From positions 150,474,945-150,538,944 of the forward strand of contig CM043950.1 of NCBI GenBank assembly GCA_014529385.2: a DNA stretch of 64,000 nucleotides. Reading direction: 5' to 3'. A model generated the notes under the pieces. The model did not search any database. It was not told the DNA's origin and saw nothing but the letters and a program-made list of their open reading frames with translations. Shown piece after piece: positions 24,653 through 37,991 of this stretch. The stretch is from Adiantum capillus-veneris. Taxonomy: Eukaryota > Streptophyta > Polypodiopsida > Polypodiales > Pteridaceae. How positions within the stretch are numbered: the stretch's first letter is position 1; every line of letters starts with the position of its first letter. The position numbers and the translations under genes are program-made.

Positions 24653-24899
24653 GAGTGTGTGGGCGATCGAGCATTACAAAGGCACGACCGCGGTGAAGAG
24701 GTTGATCGCGGCGTAGCGGTGGCTCCTTCTTCTTCGCGGTGAGGAATCCTCCACGAAGCAAGCGTAGAGCGGTGAGTGACACACCATCGCCTTCTTTGAG
24801 CTTACTAGTTTAGGCTTGTTGTGTGCTTGAAGCCATTTGTGGCTCGCACACGGTGTATCGGCAAGTTCCCTGCATTGACACGTGCGACATATGCGCACA
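24304..24899 (+). repeat. 3' LTR of TR-GAG1
   Basis: TGTTAACCC to GCGCACA, 596 bp, matching 16048-16660 except for point changes and a shorter GA tract. CAAAC follows at 24900-24904 as the right target duplication. Confidence 0.9.
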
Positions 24900-24904
24900 C
24901 AAAC

Positions 24905-25276
24905 ACGTCCTTATTCTCCTTGAGCAGACTTATGAGCTTCTCCTCCTCCTTTGAGCTTAGATCTGATGCTATGTAGGTTGTCCGCGGCCCTTCTCCTCAT
25001 CCTGCCAAGTCTATCTTCTTTGCATCCTCAGGCCCATTGTAGAACTCCTTGTCCTTTCACTCTTGTAGAGGTGGTATCATCACTATCTTTCGATCCTGGA
25101 TATGAACTTTTTGTAGTGGGATGACACACTCGTTTTTTTTGCATTTTTCTTATCTTCTTCTTCCTACTTTCTACTTCCATTTTCCACACTTCCTCAAGGG
25201 TTTTCGTAAGCTCTTGGTACTTCTTCTTTCTCTCTACCTTAGTCCATTTAGTTTCTCCAAACCGTTTAATCCTCAT
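24905..25276 (-). pseudogene. Ty3/gypsy element G, copy A: sequence upstream of RT, degenerate
   Basis: On the minus strand, the stretch just after the target duplication encodes EEKLISLLKENKDVF, the conserved lead-in to the Ty3 RT. It joins in frame with the RT at 16042 once TR-GAG1 and one CAAAC are removed. Further left, 25276-25028 holds a basic coiled-coil-like frame (KWTKVERKKKYQELTKTLEEVW) that continues to a broken protease/linker area. Copy B at 46095-46300 has the second part only. Confidence 0.7.
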
Positions 25277-26008
25277 TTTTTTGTTTGTTTGGGTTTTGTT
25301 TAAGACTCCAACTTTCTTGTTTGTTTTTGCAAGTCTCTTATGCTCTCTTTTGTTGTTTAATTTTGAGCTTTAGAGGACCTTTTAGATATGTTGTCCTTGA
25401 CACAATCTTTAGCTTTTACAAGCATCAAAAATTGTGCTTTGCCCCTTATTGTAGACATATGGTTCTCCCTTGGTTTATTTTTAGCTCTCTTTTTCTTGTA
25501 ACATTAGGAACACAATGGGTTCTAGGAGGGTCTCTTTATTTGGCAGTTTAAGGAAGTCAAACCTTTAGTATTAAGAAAGTAATCAAAGGACAACTTTTGA
25601 ATTCAAATAGGAAAAATGGCTAGTTTGTTTGAGTTCAAATTTCCCCAAAATGGAATTGAAAATCTAGCAGGTAAAACCATATCATGTAGCATATCTATGG
25701 AAAGAGCTTAACGTGTAGATTGTAGACCTATGGTCTCCGCTCAAATCGGAGATCATATGTGGGACTTATGGAAGACCAAAATCATAAAATTGTCCACCTC
25801 CTTTTTGAGGGGGAAAGTGCATTAGTTAACCACTCTTACACATCTCTTACACACCAACATTCTTGCACACATGGCGTACACCTATTCGTCAAAATTTCCG
25901 CTCTTGGCACCTAGGTTTTTGATTCAAAAAATCATAAAACTTGACATCCATTAGTGTTTCTTCTTGCTCACTCGGGTTGTGAAAGCATTCATTGTTTGCA
26001 TCATCCTC
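25277..26008. other. Element G linker, no intact gene
   Basis: This matches 46240-46985 at high identity. Short frames exist on both strands but none is convincing. It lies between the gag and protease/RT parts of G. Confidence 0.5.
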
Positions 26009-26477
26009 TCATTCAAAATTCTCTAAAGAGTCATAAAACTCTTCCCCCACTCGTTTTATCTTTTGATCATCTTTAGTTTTTTCTATTTCTAATTTCTCAT
26101 CATTCGCATTTACTATATTGACCATATAGTATGCAGCCACATCATATCCGTATTTGTCACAAAACTTTGTTGTGGGACCATCCAAAATAGCACACATATC
26201 TAGGGTTGTGAGGATATGAGTCCATTCCAATGGCTCTAGATCTTCCTCAAGATCCATTGATTTGAAATATCTATGTTCAACACAGTCGAACCAAGTGGCG
26301 GCATCCTCCTCGAGAGTTAATCCAGATTTGCGAACTGTGTGAAAATTCTAGTACTTCCTCAGCCTTAATGACACGCACAAATGCTGCCACGTGATCCCTT
26401 GGATCCCTATTTCCATAATATTTCTTGCTAACCCATTTTTGGACTTGCAAAGATCTGATCCTCTGGTGATCCATCAT
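26009..26477 (-). pseudogene. Ty3/gypsy element G, copy A: gag fragment
   Basis: Minus-strand frame 26477-26277 contains WVSKKYYGNRDPRDHVAAFV, matching the start of a Retrotrans_gag domain. After a break, 26257-26009 holds an acidic frame (DLEEDLEPLEWTHILTTLD). It is damaged by stops and frameshifts. The sequence TTTTGATCATC near 26050-26056 is the uninterrupted site into which TR-GAG2 inserted in copy B. Confidence 0.65.
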
Positions 26478-26580
26478 TCTACTCCTCTATGAGCCCTTTC
26501 TAGCCTAGATATAGTACATGTTCCTTCCCTAGGGGTGCTCCTAATCCATAGCTCTTGACATGAGCCCTAAAACTGGTCTA

Positions 26581-27733
26581 TAGACATCATACATGTATGA
26601 TGTCTAGCTTCTCATAATTGACTTACACTAAAACCATGCACTCTCCTTGATATTCTTAGTCCAAATCTAGGCTTACTTTGAAGTTCTAACCCCTGTAGGT
26701 AGGTCAATCTCTCTTATGTAGTTATTATTCTTGCCAGCTTCACTAGAGGTCTAACTAAGCCAAAAAGGATCCAATTTGGGTGAAACTTGGTCCTTAGGCT
26801 TTCTTTGAGGTGTTTAACACCCTGGTAAGCTCTATTGTCAGATCTAGTCACTAAATATTCCCTGATACATCATACGCGTATAATGTCTATCTTGTCAAAA
26901 TGGAGTGAATTTCACTCTAGAGGTTCTCCCCCACACATGAAACTCACTTCCACTTGCAAATTGTAATTTCACACCTATTATGCTAGATATGGTCAAATCT
27001 AGCATTGACCTTGCTTAAATCGATCTCTTGATCTCTATAAGCATTAAATTTCTTCAAATTCAATGGGACTTGGCCTATTTACTCCTTATAGGCTCATAAT
27101 GACAATGGTTCACAAAAATGTGTCTTTTAACCCAAAATTTGGCCTCTTAGACATCATATGCGTATGATATCTAAGTGGTCAAAATGAATTTTTGTTTCTT
27201 TCCTAGGTGCCCTTGATGTGTACAGCATGCACAAGTGCTCACTTCAAAATTTCGATACCAAAATTGCACCTTATCACCACTTTTTACCAAGAAACTTCTC
27301 GAAAAGAGTAAAACTTTCTCAATACTCAGTTTAGATGTCCAAATGAGATGAAACTTGGTGTATGAGCTTTATACGATATATAGGGGTATCAAGTCAAAAG
27401 TCCAGTTTGACTGCCAGATCTATCCTTGAGACATGATACGCGTATGATGTTTGCTAATGAGTTTTTGTCCAAAACTCATGCACAAGTATCCCCAAGTCTT
27501 TAGCATTGCTTCCCAAGCACTTTTACCAATTTTCCATGCAAAAATATGCACAAAATCACAAGTTTTCTATTTTTTTCTGATTTCACACAACTTTTGTCTT
27601 TTGTGGACCAAATGTTGGTCAAAACTTTAGTCTCAAGGTGTACTTAGTGTAAAACATCACTTTAGAACACTCTGGTGTAGTCTGTTTTGAAAAACTTGGT
27701 CTCCTACTAGGCCCTAGTTTATCATACGCTGCT
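26581..27733. repeat. Five palindromes spaced ~284 bp, copy A
   Basis: A perfect 26-bp palindrome (centre ACATGT) at 26581-26606 is followed by variants of ACATCATACGCGTATGATGT. The centres fall at about 26593.5, 26876.5, 27160.5, 27440.5 and 27728.5, giving steps of 283, 284, 280 and 288 bp. Segments between them share phrases such as ATGAAACTTGGT and CAGATCTA, so this looks like an old tandem repeat whose palindrome was kept. No coding frame is conserved. Copy B is at 54278-55433. Confidence 0.8.
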
Positions 27734-28692
27734 CGAGTGCACGCGTCCTCGGGGTCGACCAGGGAAGCGTCAGGCTTCTGGCTGTAGACAGAGAAGTAGC
27801 CGGGGTGCAAACCAAGGGAAACAAGTGCAACTAGGATTGATTTGGTGTTAAAATGAAGATATAGTGACACTTAGAGAGCAATTGCGAAAGAATATCTCAA
27901 CTCGAAGCTGAATTAATGGCTAAAAATAAACTGAGACAAGATAATGACACTTAATTGACGCTGGAAATCAACAGATGCTTCCATTAACTTGATATCTGAA
28001 ACTTCTGATACAAATCAATTGCATACGCTGTCATCAATATGCATGTTGATTTGAAAACCACCAATCAAGAAACCCAACCCTGATGGAGCCAATCTATAAT
28101 TGCCCAGCAAATTCCACCCTGTACATTTTCCTTACTTATCAGTTTCCAAAATTCTCCCTTGTGCTCACCGCTCGGTCAAGTTTTGTCTACTCTCTATCTT
28201 GCAGACAACATCCTTTGGAACACCCTTCTTGGTCGGTCTCAATTCCTATTGTCTTGCTTTACGGTAGAAAAATAATTGTTTCCTTTCCTCAGTGAACCGA
28301 TGCTAATTATGAGAGATTCATATCCCTCCTTGCTTGCCTTGATTTGTCGAGGGAGATTGAGATACCTTGAATTCCACCTTGTATTCCCTAACCACCACGG
28401 GAATGACCTCCTTGAGCTCTCAGATCTCCGCCAAGAAAGATCCCTCTCTTGATTTTGCATGCTTTACCCGTGGGCTCCAAGCTTGAGAGTGAGAAAGCTT
28501 CTGATGCCCTTCCTCTTCGTTGACAGTTCTAGAGAGAGAGAGAGAGAGATTCCTTTTCTTGCCCTACAAGATCAAGAGAGTCCCATTGTCCCCCAAGAGC
28601 AACCTCCTCTTTCCTTCTCTTGCCCTCCTCCTTGCCTTCCTTTCCTTCTCCCCTTCTTCACTTCACTTCCCTTCCTCCTTTGTGCCTCCTCT

Positions 28693-28693
<1 letters not shown>
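27734..28693. repeat. Shared noncoding segment upstream of a GA tract, copy A
   Basis: It matches 55440-56420 closely, and its first ~450 bp recur as a third, more diverged copy at 30560-31005. The right part is CT/GA-rich. Plus-strand frames here depend on microsatellite sequence and I do not regard them as genes. Confidence 0.55.

Positions 28694-28754
<61 letters not shown>
28694..28754. repeat. (GA)n microsatellite
   Basis: About 60 bp of almost pure GA repeat. The equivalent tract in copy B (56418-56470) is shorter and interrupted. Confidence 0.9.
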
Positions 28755-28757
<3 letters not shown>

Positions 28758-28886
28758 TAGATTGGCCCCATGCTTTTCCCCCTTTTATCCTCACAACTGC
28801 CCCCTATATTTCCCTCAAGCTCCCTTCTTGCTCACCGAGGTCGACTCCGAGAGATCCTCCCCCTCTGTCCTCTTCTTCCTCCCTAC

Positions 28887-30222
28887 ATCATAGGGTAGCA
28901 AAGAATCCCATACAACAGTAGGTATCACTAGATACTGCCATATCCTTTGTGAAATTGGCTCATCCAATTGTTGATCAACAATCACGGGTAGGAGGATTGG
29001 TAATTCATCTTCACCCCCTTCAGCATTGGAATTTCAATCATGCATAAATGGATACATCAAGTCTCTGGAAAAATCTTCTTCATCAGACTCTTGAGATGCA
29101 TTAGAAAACATTCCCCTAGTTTGTATATGCCCAAATCCAAATAGAGAATCATCCAACAACTGCATAAGGTCATCATCAATCACATCTAGATAAATGTTCT
29201 TATGCATGAAACCAAATTTCTCAGTACCCTTTGCATCCATAATTGAGAAGCCTTCCAAAGCTTCATCCAATAAGCACATAAGCTCTAGGTCTACAGCTTC
29301 AGAATATTTTTCCACCCTGCATATCTCAGGCTACAAACTAGGCATCTCCACATATGATATGCATACTAGCCACATCTGTTGTAGACTTCTCATCAAGTTT
29401 CTCACCCTCATCCAAATATATTTGAACTTTTGTAGCACAAAGCTCACCATGCATTTGAGAATTGCATCTACGTCCTTGTCCATATCATTGGCACAATGTA
29501 GCCAGTCATATGAAAGACCAAGAGATTTCACTTCTCTATGCACCCCCTCTGAATAAGCATCACTAGGTTCATGATCATTATGCCATATTGAGAGCTCTGC
29601 ATCACAAAATCTTGATAAATAAGAAGTCTGAACCCCCTCTAAATCATCACCGTGCGGATCTTTGAGCACATACCTTGCTCATCCAAGCCCTTAAAATCTG
29701 GTGTATACAAACCCTATAAATCTGATATACACAATTCCTGTAGATCATCTACATCCACACCTGTCAACCTCATGTGTGTACAGATGCTCTGAATCCTCAT
29801 GCTTTTCTTGACCGTGTAAGTCTTCAACTTCAATCATTAGCTTGGAATCTTCAATTCCAAGCTTCACATAGAGAGCTTGGACAACCTCTTCATCATCTTT
29901 ATCCTATAATAGCCTATCATCCTCAAGCAAGCATTCATTAATAGTAGTTTCCAACTTAGCCCTAATCGGCTTGCAAACCTCCGCATAGTTAGGCATATTA
30001 TCATAGTCCTCATCATGTTCATACATTCTTGGATCCCATCGTTCTCGGATGACAGCGTCTTAAACTTGCTCCAGCTATACAAATTGTGCTATTGAAGCTC
30101 TGGACTCTCTCAATAAAATCAAGGATCACAAACCTGTCGAATTTTAGAATCTTTTTCTCTTTTGGCACCCCATGCATCTCCAGCTCCTCTTCATAGCAAT
30201 CCAAGTATCCTACTTGATCCAA
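28887..30222 (-). pseudogene. Decayed acidic coding region, copy A
   Basis: Minus-strand reading gives a long acidic region in pieces: 30222-30019 (GVPKEKKILKFDRFVILDFI), then a shifted frame with many Asp and Glu to about 29780, 29669-29331 (SYDWLHCANDMDKDVDAILK) and 29315-29034 (LELMCLLDEALEGFSIMDA). Several stops and frameshifts separate them. The same protein pieces occur in copy B at 58492-59214 with few amino-acid changes, so it was coding when the ancestral unit arose. I do not recognise the family. A Gag-like protein of another LTR element is my best guess. Confidence 0.45.
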
Positions 30223-30559
30223 CCATTAAAAAATCCCTTGTTGATTGTTGCAGCATCTCTTGTTTCCAATTATTTGATGTTTTAGATTTTTTGTTTTCAA
30301 TTACTAGCTCCAATACCTTAAAAATCATTGTGTTATCCTGCCCTTGAAATCCACCCATTTCACTTTTTGCAGACTGCTAAAATTCTCGATTCTCAGTGTT
30401 TAAATTGGTATCCAAATTTTGATTTATATTCTGCACTTAACTTGCATACTACTGCTGTAAAATAACAATCATTCACCCCATAATCTGTTGCGTCTCTTTC
30501 TCTTGGCTTGTTGACATGGCTGGTTTTGTCTACCCTGATCATATTTTCATCGGACTCAT

Positions 30560-31005
30560 TAAATTTTCGAAGTGCGCGCGTCTCCAAGGTCGATCGGGGA
30601 AGTGCAGCGCTTCTGGTTGTAGACGGAGAAGCGGCTGGGGTACAAACCAAGGGAAACAAGTGCAGTTAGGATTAATTTGGTGTTAACAGGAAGATATAGT
30701 GACACTTAGAGAGAAATTGCAGAAGAATATCTCAAATCAAATTTGAATTAATGGGCTAAAAATAAACTGAGACAAGATACTGACACTTAATTGACACTTG
30801 AAATCAACAAATGCTCCCATTAACTTGATATCTAAAACTTCTGATACAAATCGATTGCATACACCATCGTCAATATGCCTACTGATATGAAAACCCAAAA
30901 CCCCAATGTGATGGAGCCAATCTATAATTGCCAAGCAAATTCCACCTTGTACATCATCCTTATCTATCAGTTTCTAAAATTTTCCCTTCCGCTCACTGCT
31001 CGGAT
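30560..31005. repeat. Third, diverged copy of the 27.73-28.18 kb segment
   Basis: This segment runs parallel to 27734-28180 and 55440-55880, sharing phrases such as GTGCAAACCAAGGGAAACAA (here with GTAC) and ATGGAGCCAATCTATAATTG. It lies in direct orientation about 2.8 kb downstream of the first copy, so the pair could be LTR-like, but no TG...CA ends or target duplication were found. Confidence 0.6.
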
Positions 31006-33019
31006 TTCCACATTTGCGGATGACATCACCCAAGCTTGTAGATGCAGTATGGCACCTTTCCATGGCTTTGGTGTAGCATTTTGCGTGAGGGATACCCTTT
31101 TGGGCAATTTGTTGCTCAAATTGCGTCTTTTTGAGAGGGGATGCACGGCGATGATTTCCCTTGATGTTTGACCACACATTTTGGTTGTTGATGGTTTGTC
31201 GATGATGCTTGTGAAGTTTGGTGGCAAACAGATGCACTGTTTGTCCGTAAGAGCGAAACGATGCTTTGTGTGTTTGAAGCCTAGCTTGATGTTTTCACCC
31301 GCTCTCGATAGTGTGACCTTGAAGGAAATTACATGGGCTTGTAGATGACCTCGAGGAGCACCTACTCCTGAAATTTGGTGGCATTTTGGAAACTCTTTCC
31401 CATATTGTCTTCTGCAAGCTCCAAGAAGTTAGGGTTTTTTTTACTAGCCTAAACCAACATAGGAGGTCATAGACCTGTTTATCTAGCCTAGGGTTAACCC
31501 CCTATTAGATCTTGTAGCTATTGGGCTAGTAGTTGTTGAGTTACAGTCCCGTTTTGGTCTCTTCCTCGCGATGCCACATTGCCAATCCCATAGGTTTTCC
31601 GCGATTAAGTAACCATACAACAAGGAGGGCACATGGTGAGGATCCTACCTCTCATGTCTAGTGCTGGTCAATGTCCCATGTGTGTCGTACAAAGCCGTGG
31701 AAATCCGCACGCTCTACGTCTCTCTAGCTCTCTCTCTCTAAATATATGTGAATAGTACTGAGGTTGTAAGTGGGTCCAAAATATCTTATATTGGGGATCC
31801 CCGGGCCACTTGCCATGAAATTTAACATGCGCTCCTATCCTGTCACAAGATGCACTTTAGGCTCAAAAATGTCTTCATTTGGACTCCGTTTTCTTCGTTT
31901 TAGGAAAATTTGTCATTTTGTCCAAAAACTAGCCCGATCGGGCTTTGCACATCAATTTCATAATTGCCCCCCGACTTCACCATAAGTTGTTCTTGACTTG
32001 CTGGTCACCCCTGTATTTTTCTCTTGTTGTTTCAACTCCGTCTCACCTGCTTTTTCTATTTTTCTTTGGTTTTTTAGAAAATTAACAAAAATACAAGAAA
32101 AAATACATAAATCAATCCAAAAAACCAAAAAATAAAATAAATAAATATAATAAACTACTATGTACAATCATTCCTAATATTTTTGGCTGGATTGCTCTAT
32201 TTTTTTCATTTTTATGCCCAAAAATTGCTATTTTTACATATATACACATACCTAAAGGATCATTTCTGGCATTTGTCCTCATATCTCTGCAGAATCACAT
32301 TAGATAATTGCAAATATACTTGAGTTCACCAAAAATAAACTACAATCAAATACAATAAAATCCAAAAACATAGAAAAAAATGCTCTTTTGGTATTTTCCA
32401 AGTCTGTCGAGTTTGCATTGAGGATGCCTCTCCCTCTCCTAGTCAAAGTCCTCTTGGATGATGGTGTATCACCCTAGGGTATGTGTTGTGCTTAGGTTAC
32501 CATGTTGTGCTAATGCATGCCATGTTATGCGGCCCGATATGCATACTCAGTCAATGCATGGAAAAAAATAATGTTGTGCAAGATAAGGGTATAAGCAATT
32601 TACTTATTGGCATTTGATGTTGAGGTTTCTTGTTAAGTCAATACCCAGAGAAGAGCAGTGAAATAATAAATGTTCTAATTGTGTCGCTTGTTGTTTGATT
32701 GACAATGGGTGCTTTGGTACTTTTGGTCCGTGTTTTCGCTTGTGATGGCATGCTTGGTTGAAGCCAATATCCACATATGGAGTTTGTATTGGCTTTTGTT
32801 CAATTACCCAAATTTGAGTTTGGTCTTTTTAAGATTTCCATAGTTTCTTGGGTATCCAAATCTGCTTTACATGTTTGTGGGTGATATGGCAGTGGTTTTG
32901 ATTGGATCATAGGGGTCTGTGTACTGAAGGGAGCTTTTCTTTGTGGCACTTTGGAATCCATTTTTGCACTTGACTACCTTGTGCAGCAAGCAACTTCGTC
33001 GGCCCCCATACCGGATCAT
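31006..33019. other. Unassigned noncoding DNA between the two duplicated units
   Basis: No gene, RNA or clear repeat was recognised. The stretch 32030-32400 is very A/T-rich. The right part from about 32400 probably belongs to the 3' end of element G, because integrase sequence follows directly. Confidence 0.45.
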
Positions 33020-33408
33020 ACTATTGAGTTTGTTTTTTAGTAGTATTTTTCTTTTTTGAGTTAGCTTTAAGCTTGGTCTTCTTTAATTGTGCAACCTCTG
33101 TCTTATGAACCCAGACTTTCTTAACTGTTGTTTGTGACTGCAGTGGTGGCCATTGCCTAGTGGGTTTTTTGGATAGATACCTTGGATTATTCTTTGAGCT
33201 CGCCTCTGTACTCCTTAGCTTCAATCCAATTTGTGAGATAGTCCGTAGCCACAATGATATATTGGGCATGAGTTCTATAAGCGGGGGGTGAAATTGGTCC
33301 AACAAAATCTATACCCCACTTAGCAAAAGCTTTGGCTCTCATCATTGGCCTTAAGAGAATCTCATCTCTCCTTATTGGTACTTTGGTACGTTGGCACGCA
33401 TCACATCT
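33020..33408 (-). pseudogene. Ty3/gypsy element G, copy B: integrase core, degenerate
   Basis: Minus-strand reading starts beside the L insertion with the CxxC half of the zinc finger (CDACQR). It continues to KWGIDFVGPISPP, which carries the first catalytic Asp of the DDE integrase, and VATDYLTNWIEA, which carries the second. Stops follow soon after. The HH half of the finger lies on the other side of element L (44534 onward), so L split the integrase zinc finger. Confidence 0.8.
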
Positions 33409-33413
33409 CTTAA
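33409..33413. repeat. Target-site duplication CTTAA, left (element L, copy B)
   Basis: CTTAA precedes the 5' LTR and recurs at 44534-44538. The same pentamer follows the 3' LTR of copy A at 14074-14078. Confidence 0.9.
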
Positions 33414-33930
33414 TGTGAGGGCCTTCTCATAGCCCTTACACAAAGCCAACACATCTAAGCCACCGACTTCAAAGATGAAAATAAAAAAAAAATAGAAAAA
33501 AAATATTCAAGTAAAATTCGGGTTCAATTCAAGCACCAAGGTATACTCACAAGCCGCTTCCAGCTTATACCATGGGAATAGGGACATAACCAATGCATAA
33601 AAAATTGGCTTTTCATTTTAAGAAAGTTAACATGAAGAAAAATATAAGGAAAATGGAAAAGATAAGACAAGGAAAAAGGAAAAGAAAGAGAAGATAAGGA
33701 TAAGGATGAGGTGAGTAAGTAGCTTGTTGAAAAACATTTGATAAGTAAGATAAGAAAGATACATTATCAAAATAAGGAAGATAAGCTATCAAGGTAAGTG
33801 AAATCACCTATCAAAAATGTGCATAAAACTAGTGCTTCTCTTCTCATTTTACACTTCCCATCTCATTTTTAGAAGTGCAAGCTTAAATGTAAGCTTGGGA
33901 AATCCATAGCCAAAGCTCTTTCACACACAC

Positions 33931-35116
<1,186 letters not shown>

Positions 35117-37980
35117 CACACCTTCTACACACACACACACCTCTCCAAGAGAATCCATAGCCAAAACCCTATTCACGTTTGTGAAACCTTGATCTTTTTC
35201 TTCACATTACCCTCCCCCTCTCCTATCTCTTAGTTCTCAAGCTTTCCATAGGTTGAATTTCTTTTGCCTCTTGCCATTCTGTCATTGGTGGTCTCCAAGC
35301 AAAGTGAAGAGGAAAAGAGCCAACTATATCAACACACTCTTCCCTACTCTCAAATAGAGGAGAAGACTCCACCATACACACAAGGTAATGTCTTCTTGTT
35401 CTCTTTAAGCTATTGCACTTTCTTCAAAGTGATTTACTTTCATGCTTACTTAAGTTCATGCTTAAACTCTCACATTTTCATAAGCAAGTTGGAAAGAAGA
35501 AATATCTTCGTTTTTTTTTTCCTCTAATTATGGTTCATTATTACTAATCATGTTGCTGACAACTAACTACGATGTTATTTCAAGTTCTATTATTTCAAGT
35601 TTCCTAGACTACTAGACTAATATGTCATAGAGAGAGTAGAAAGCACTCACTTTAACCATAGGTAACTAGAGGTCATAATTATCTAAATATTTTGACTTTT
35701 GTTATTTCAAATTTCCTAGATTACCATACTAATCTTGCATAGAGAGTAGAAAGCGCTCTCTTTAGCTATAGGTTACTGGAGATTATATTTATCTAGATAG
35801 TATGTATGATGAATGGTGAATAATATCCTTAATTATCCCTTAATCTTCCACCTAAACCTTTTTAATTGATTTTTAAGTTATTTTATACTCTTATCTTAAT
35901 TATGACAAATCAAAGGCAACTAAGTAATGGAATTGTTTTTGGAACTAACCTTATTTTTCAAAAGAGGAATTATTCTTTGTCCAAAATAAGTGCTCTTGAT
36001 TTTGCATAAATTATGTGTGTAAAAGTTTTACTGACAAACTAAGTTAGTATCCAATTTTCCAAGTGGAAGTTGAGTTTTGAAGGTAAGTTTATCATAACAA
36101 AAGAAATTTTCTTTGAGAAGAAACAAGATTCCTTTCCAAATAAGGTCATTCCCTCCCCTCTCTCTTCTCCATTGGAAAACCCAAAATTCTTATACCTCTC
36201 CTAGTTGTGTGATTAATTCTCTCAACGAAAGTAAGAGGTAATCATAAGCCCTATCTTGAGAAGAATTTGTTGATCATTCATGTTCCATTACATGATCATT
36301 TTGTACGACACTAGTATGTCCACTCGTAGGAATTTCACAAATTACTCTAAGACCATCATTCATCGAAGGAATCTAATCTTGCATAAATCATCATTTAATC
36401 TTGCACAATCAATTAAAGGAAGTTTTAGATTATTTGTCTTAAAAATCACAAGTTGATGCATTCTAAATGATAGTGTTTACTACTCATGGTACACACTAAA
36501 GCGAAAGTCGTTGTTTAGAGCATATGCATTGTTCATTTCAAGTTTATCTATTTTCAAGATTGTTTTGCAACTACGAAGAAGGGGGGAGTAAGGGGATAGT
36601 TTCACAGATGTCGTGACCATGTTGCTTGAACATAAAACTCCCATCCCTTCCATGGAGATGCTCCATAGATGGCAAATGATGCAAAAGAATACAAATGGGA
36701 TTCGCCAAGATAGGGTTAAGTTGAAACTTACATCAAGACAAAACCTTAAACTCCCAAGAGACTCGTTGTATTTCTTAAGGAAATAGAAACTAAGGGATTA
36801 TAACTCAAGGAACTCACTCTAAATTTTAACTAGCACTAAGAAATTTACCGAGAAGATTTGGCATGGATAGCCCTAGCATAACATAGAAGATTTAAGTGTA
36901 AACTTGTCTTGCATGTTTGGAAAAGGCCGGCACAGGTGTTTACATGTGGGATGCAACGAGCGATAGTTCTTTTTGGCCAGGATTGATAATCGTTGGTCTA
37001 TATTTTAAGCTTAAGTTCATCCATTGCCCTAGAAATGGGATTGAATGGGACTGAGTCCCGGCCGGGTGGTGAGACTCGTGGATGCGTCTAAAATCAGCAT
37101 AGTCTAGGTAGGCCTGATGCCAATGGAAAAAGGAGGAAGCAAAATGGATCCATGAAGGGATCAGGATAACCAAGGAGGATGTGAGTTAATTAAGGAACTC
37201 TTCTAATTGTTTGGTGAAAAGGAACTTAAATGGGCTATTCCGCAATTATCGTTAGCAGTCGAACCTTTCCTTTGCTTCTCAGATTATTGATTTAAAAAGA
37301 ATCTAGAGTAGATTATTTTTGTAAGCCTTTCCCACAAATGATAAAGAAAAATAAGAATTGGAAATTGTGTCAAGGCTCCACCTCCACACATGGTGGAGGA
37401 GACAGGATACCCAAGTCCTAGGAGGAGGATAGGGATATGCATGGAGGAGTATATGTGATTGCTTGAACGATAACTAGATACTTTTATTAATACTAAAGGG
37501 GAAAAAAATGTTCTAAAAAGGAAAAAGGGTAGGAACGACCTAATAAATGCACACTTGCAAGGGTATGCAATAGTTTGCATGCTGCTTTCAAATGTTTGAA
37601 ATGTATTCTTGGTTTGACATGATTGGAATATTGTCTTCTAGTATCATAGTACTAGCTTGGAAAGGTGCATTTATCAAACGGTTCGGTGGGTGGGTGGATT
37701 TTGGAGGGTTAATTTGTTGGCCAAAAAGTTGAACCCAATTTTATGTTGTCCATTAAGTTAAGTCAAAAATGGGGGAAGGGATCCCCATCTCAGAGTGGGG
37801 AACAAACTTGGGAACGAGGGCTTTGTGTAGCTATTAAATAGACTCATCTTAAGGGAACGCACTAAAGGTTGTCCTCAGCCATAGTCAAGAAAAAGTGTCA
37901 GTGACCTTGAAACAAGGGTGAACTAGAGAGCACCCACCAATTGACACTAGATCAATGGTCCCTGGCATGGCCCTCACAAG

Positions 37981-37991
37981 TGGTATCAGAG
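37981..37991 (+). other. Primer-binding site of element L, copy B
   Basis: TGGTATCAGAG, 2 nt after the LTR, identical to that of copy A. Confidence 0.85.

Larger units (their letters stand above)
16048..24899 (+). mobile_element. TR-GAG1: non-autonomous Ty3-type element with gag and protease but no polymerase
   Basis: This is an 8.85-kb element bounded by two LTRs of about 0.6 kb and a 5-bp duplication, with a primer-binding site, a polypurine tract, a gag-protease region and about 1.6 kb of noncoding 3' DNA. No RT, RNase H or integrase motif is visible between 22659 and 24290. It therefore fits the class of terminal-repeat elements carrying only gag(-pro), which need enzymes supplied in trans. 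It sits inside the RT of the older element G. Confidence 0.88.

Noticed and set aside
28459-28921. Open frames rich in Arg-Glu repeats (also at 56157-56716)
   Set aside because: They exist because a (GA)n tract has no stops. The sequence outside the tract is not protein-like and the frame differs between copies.
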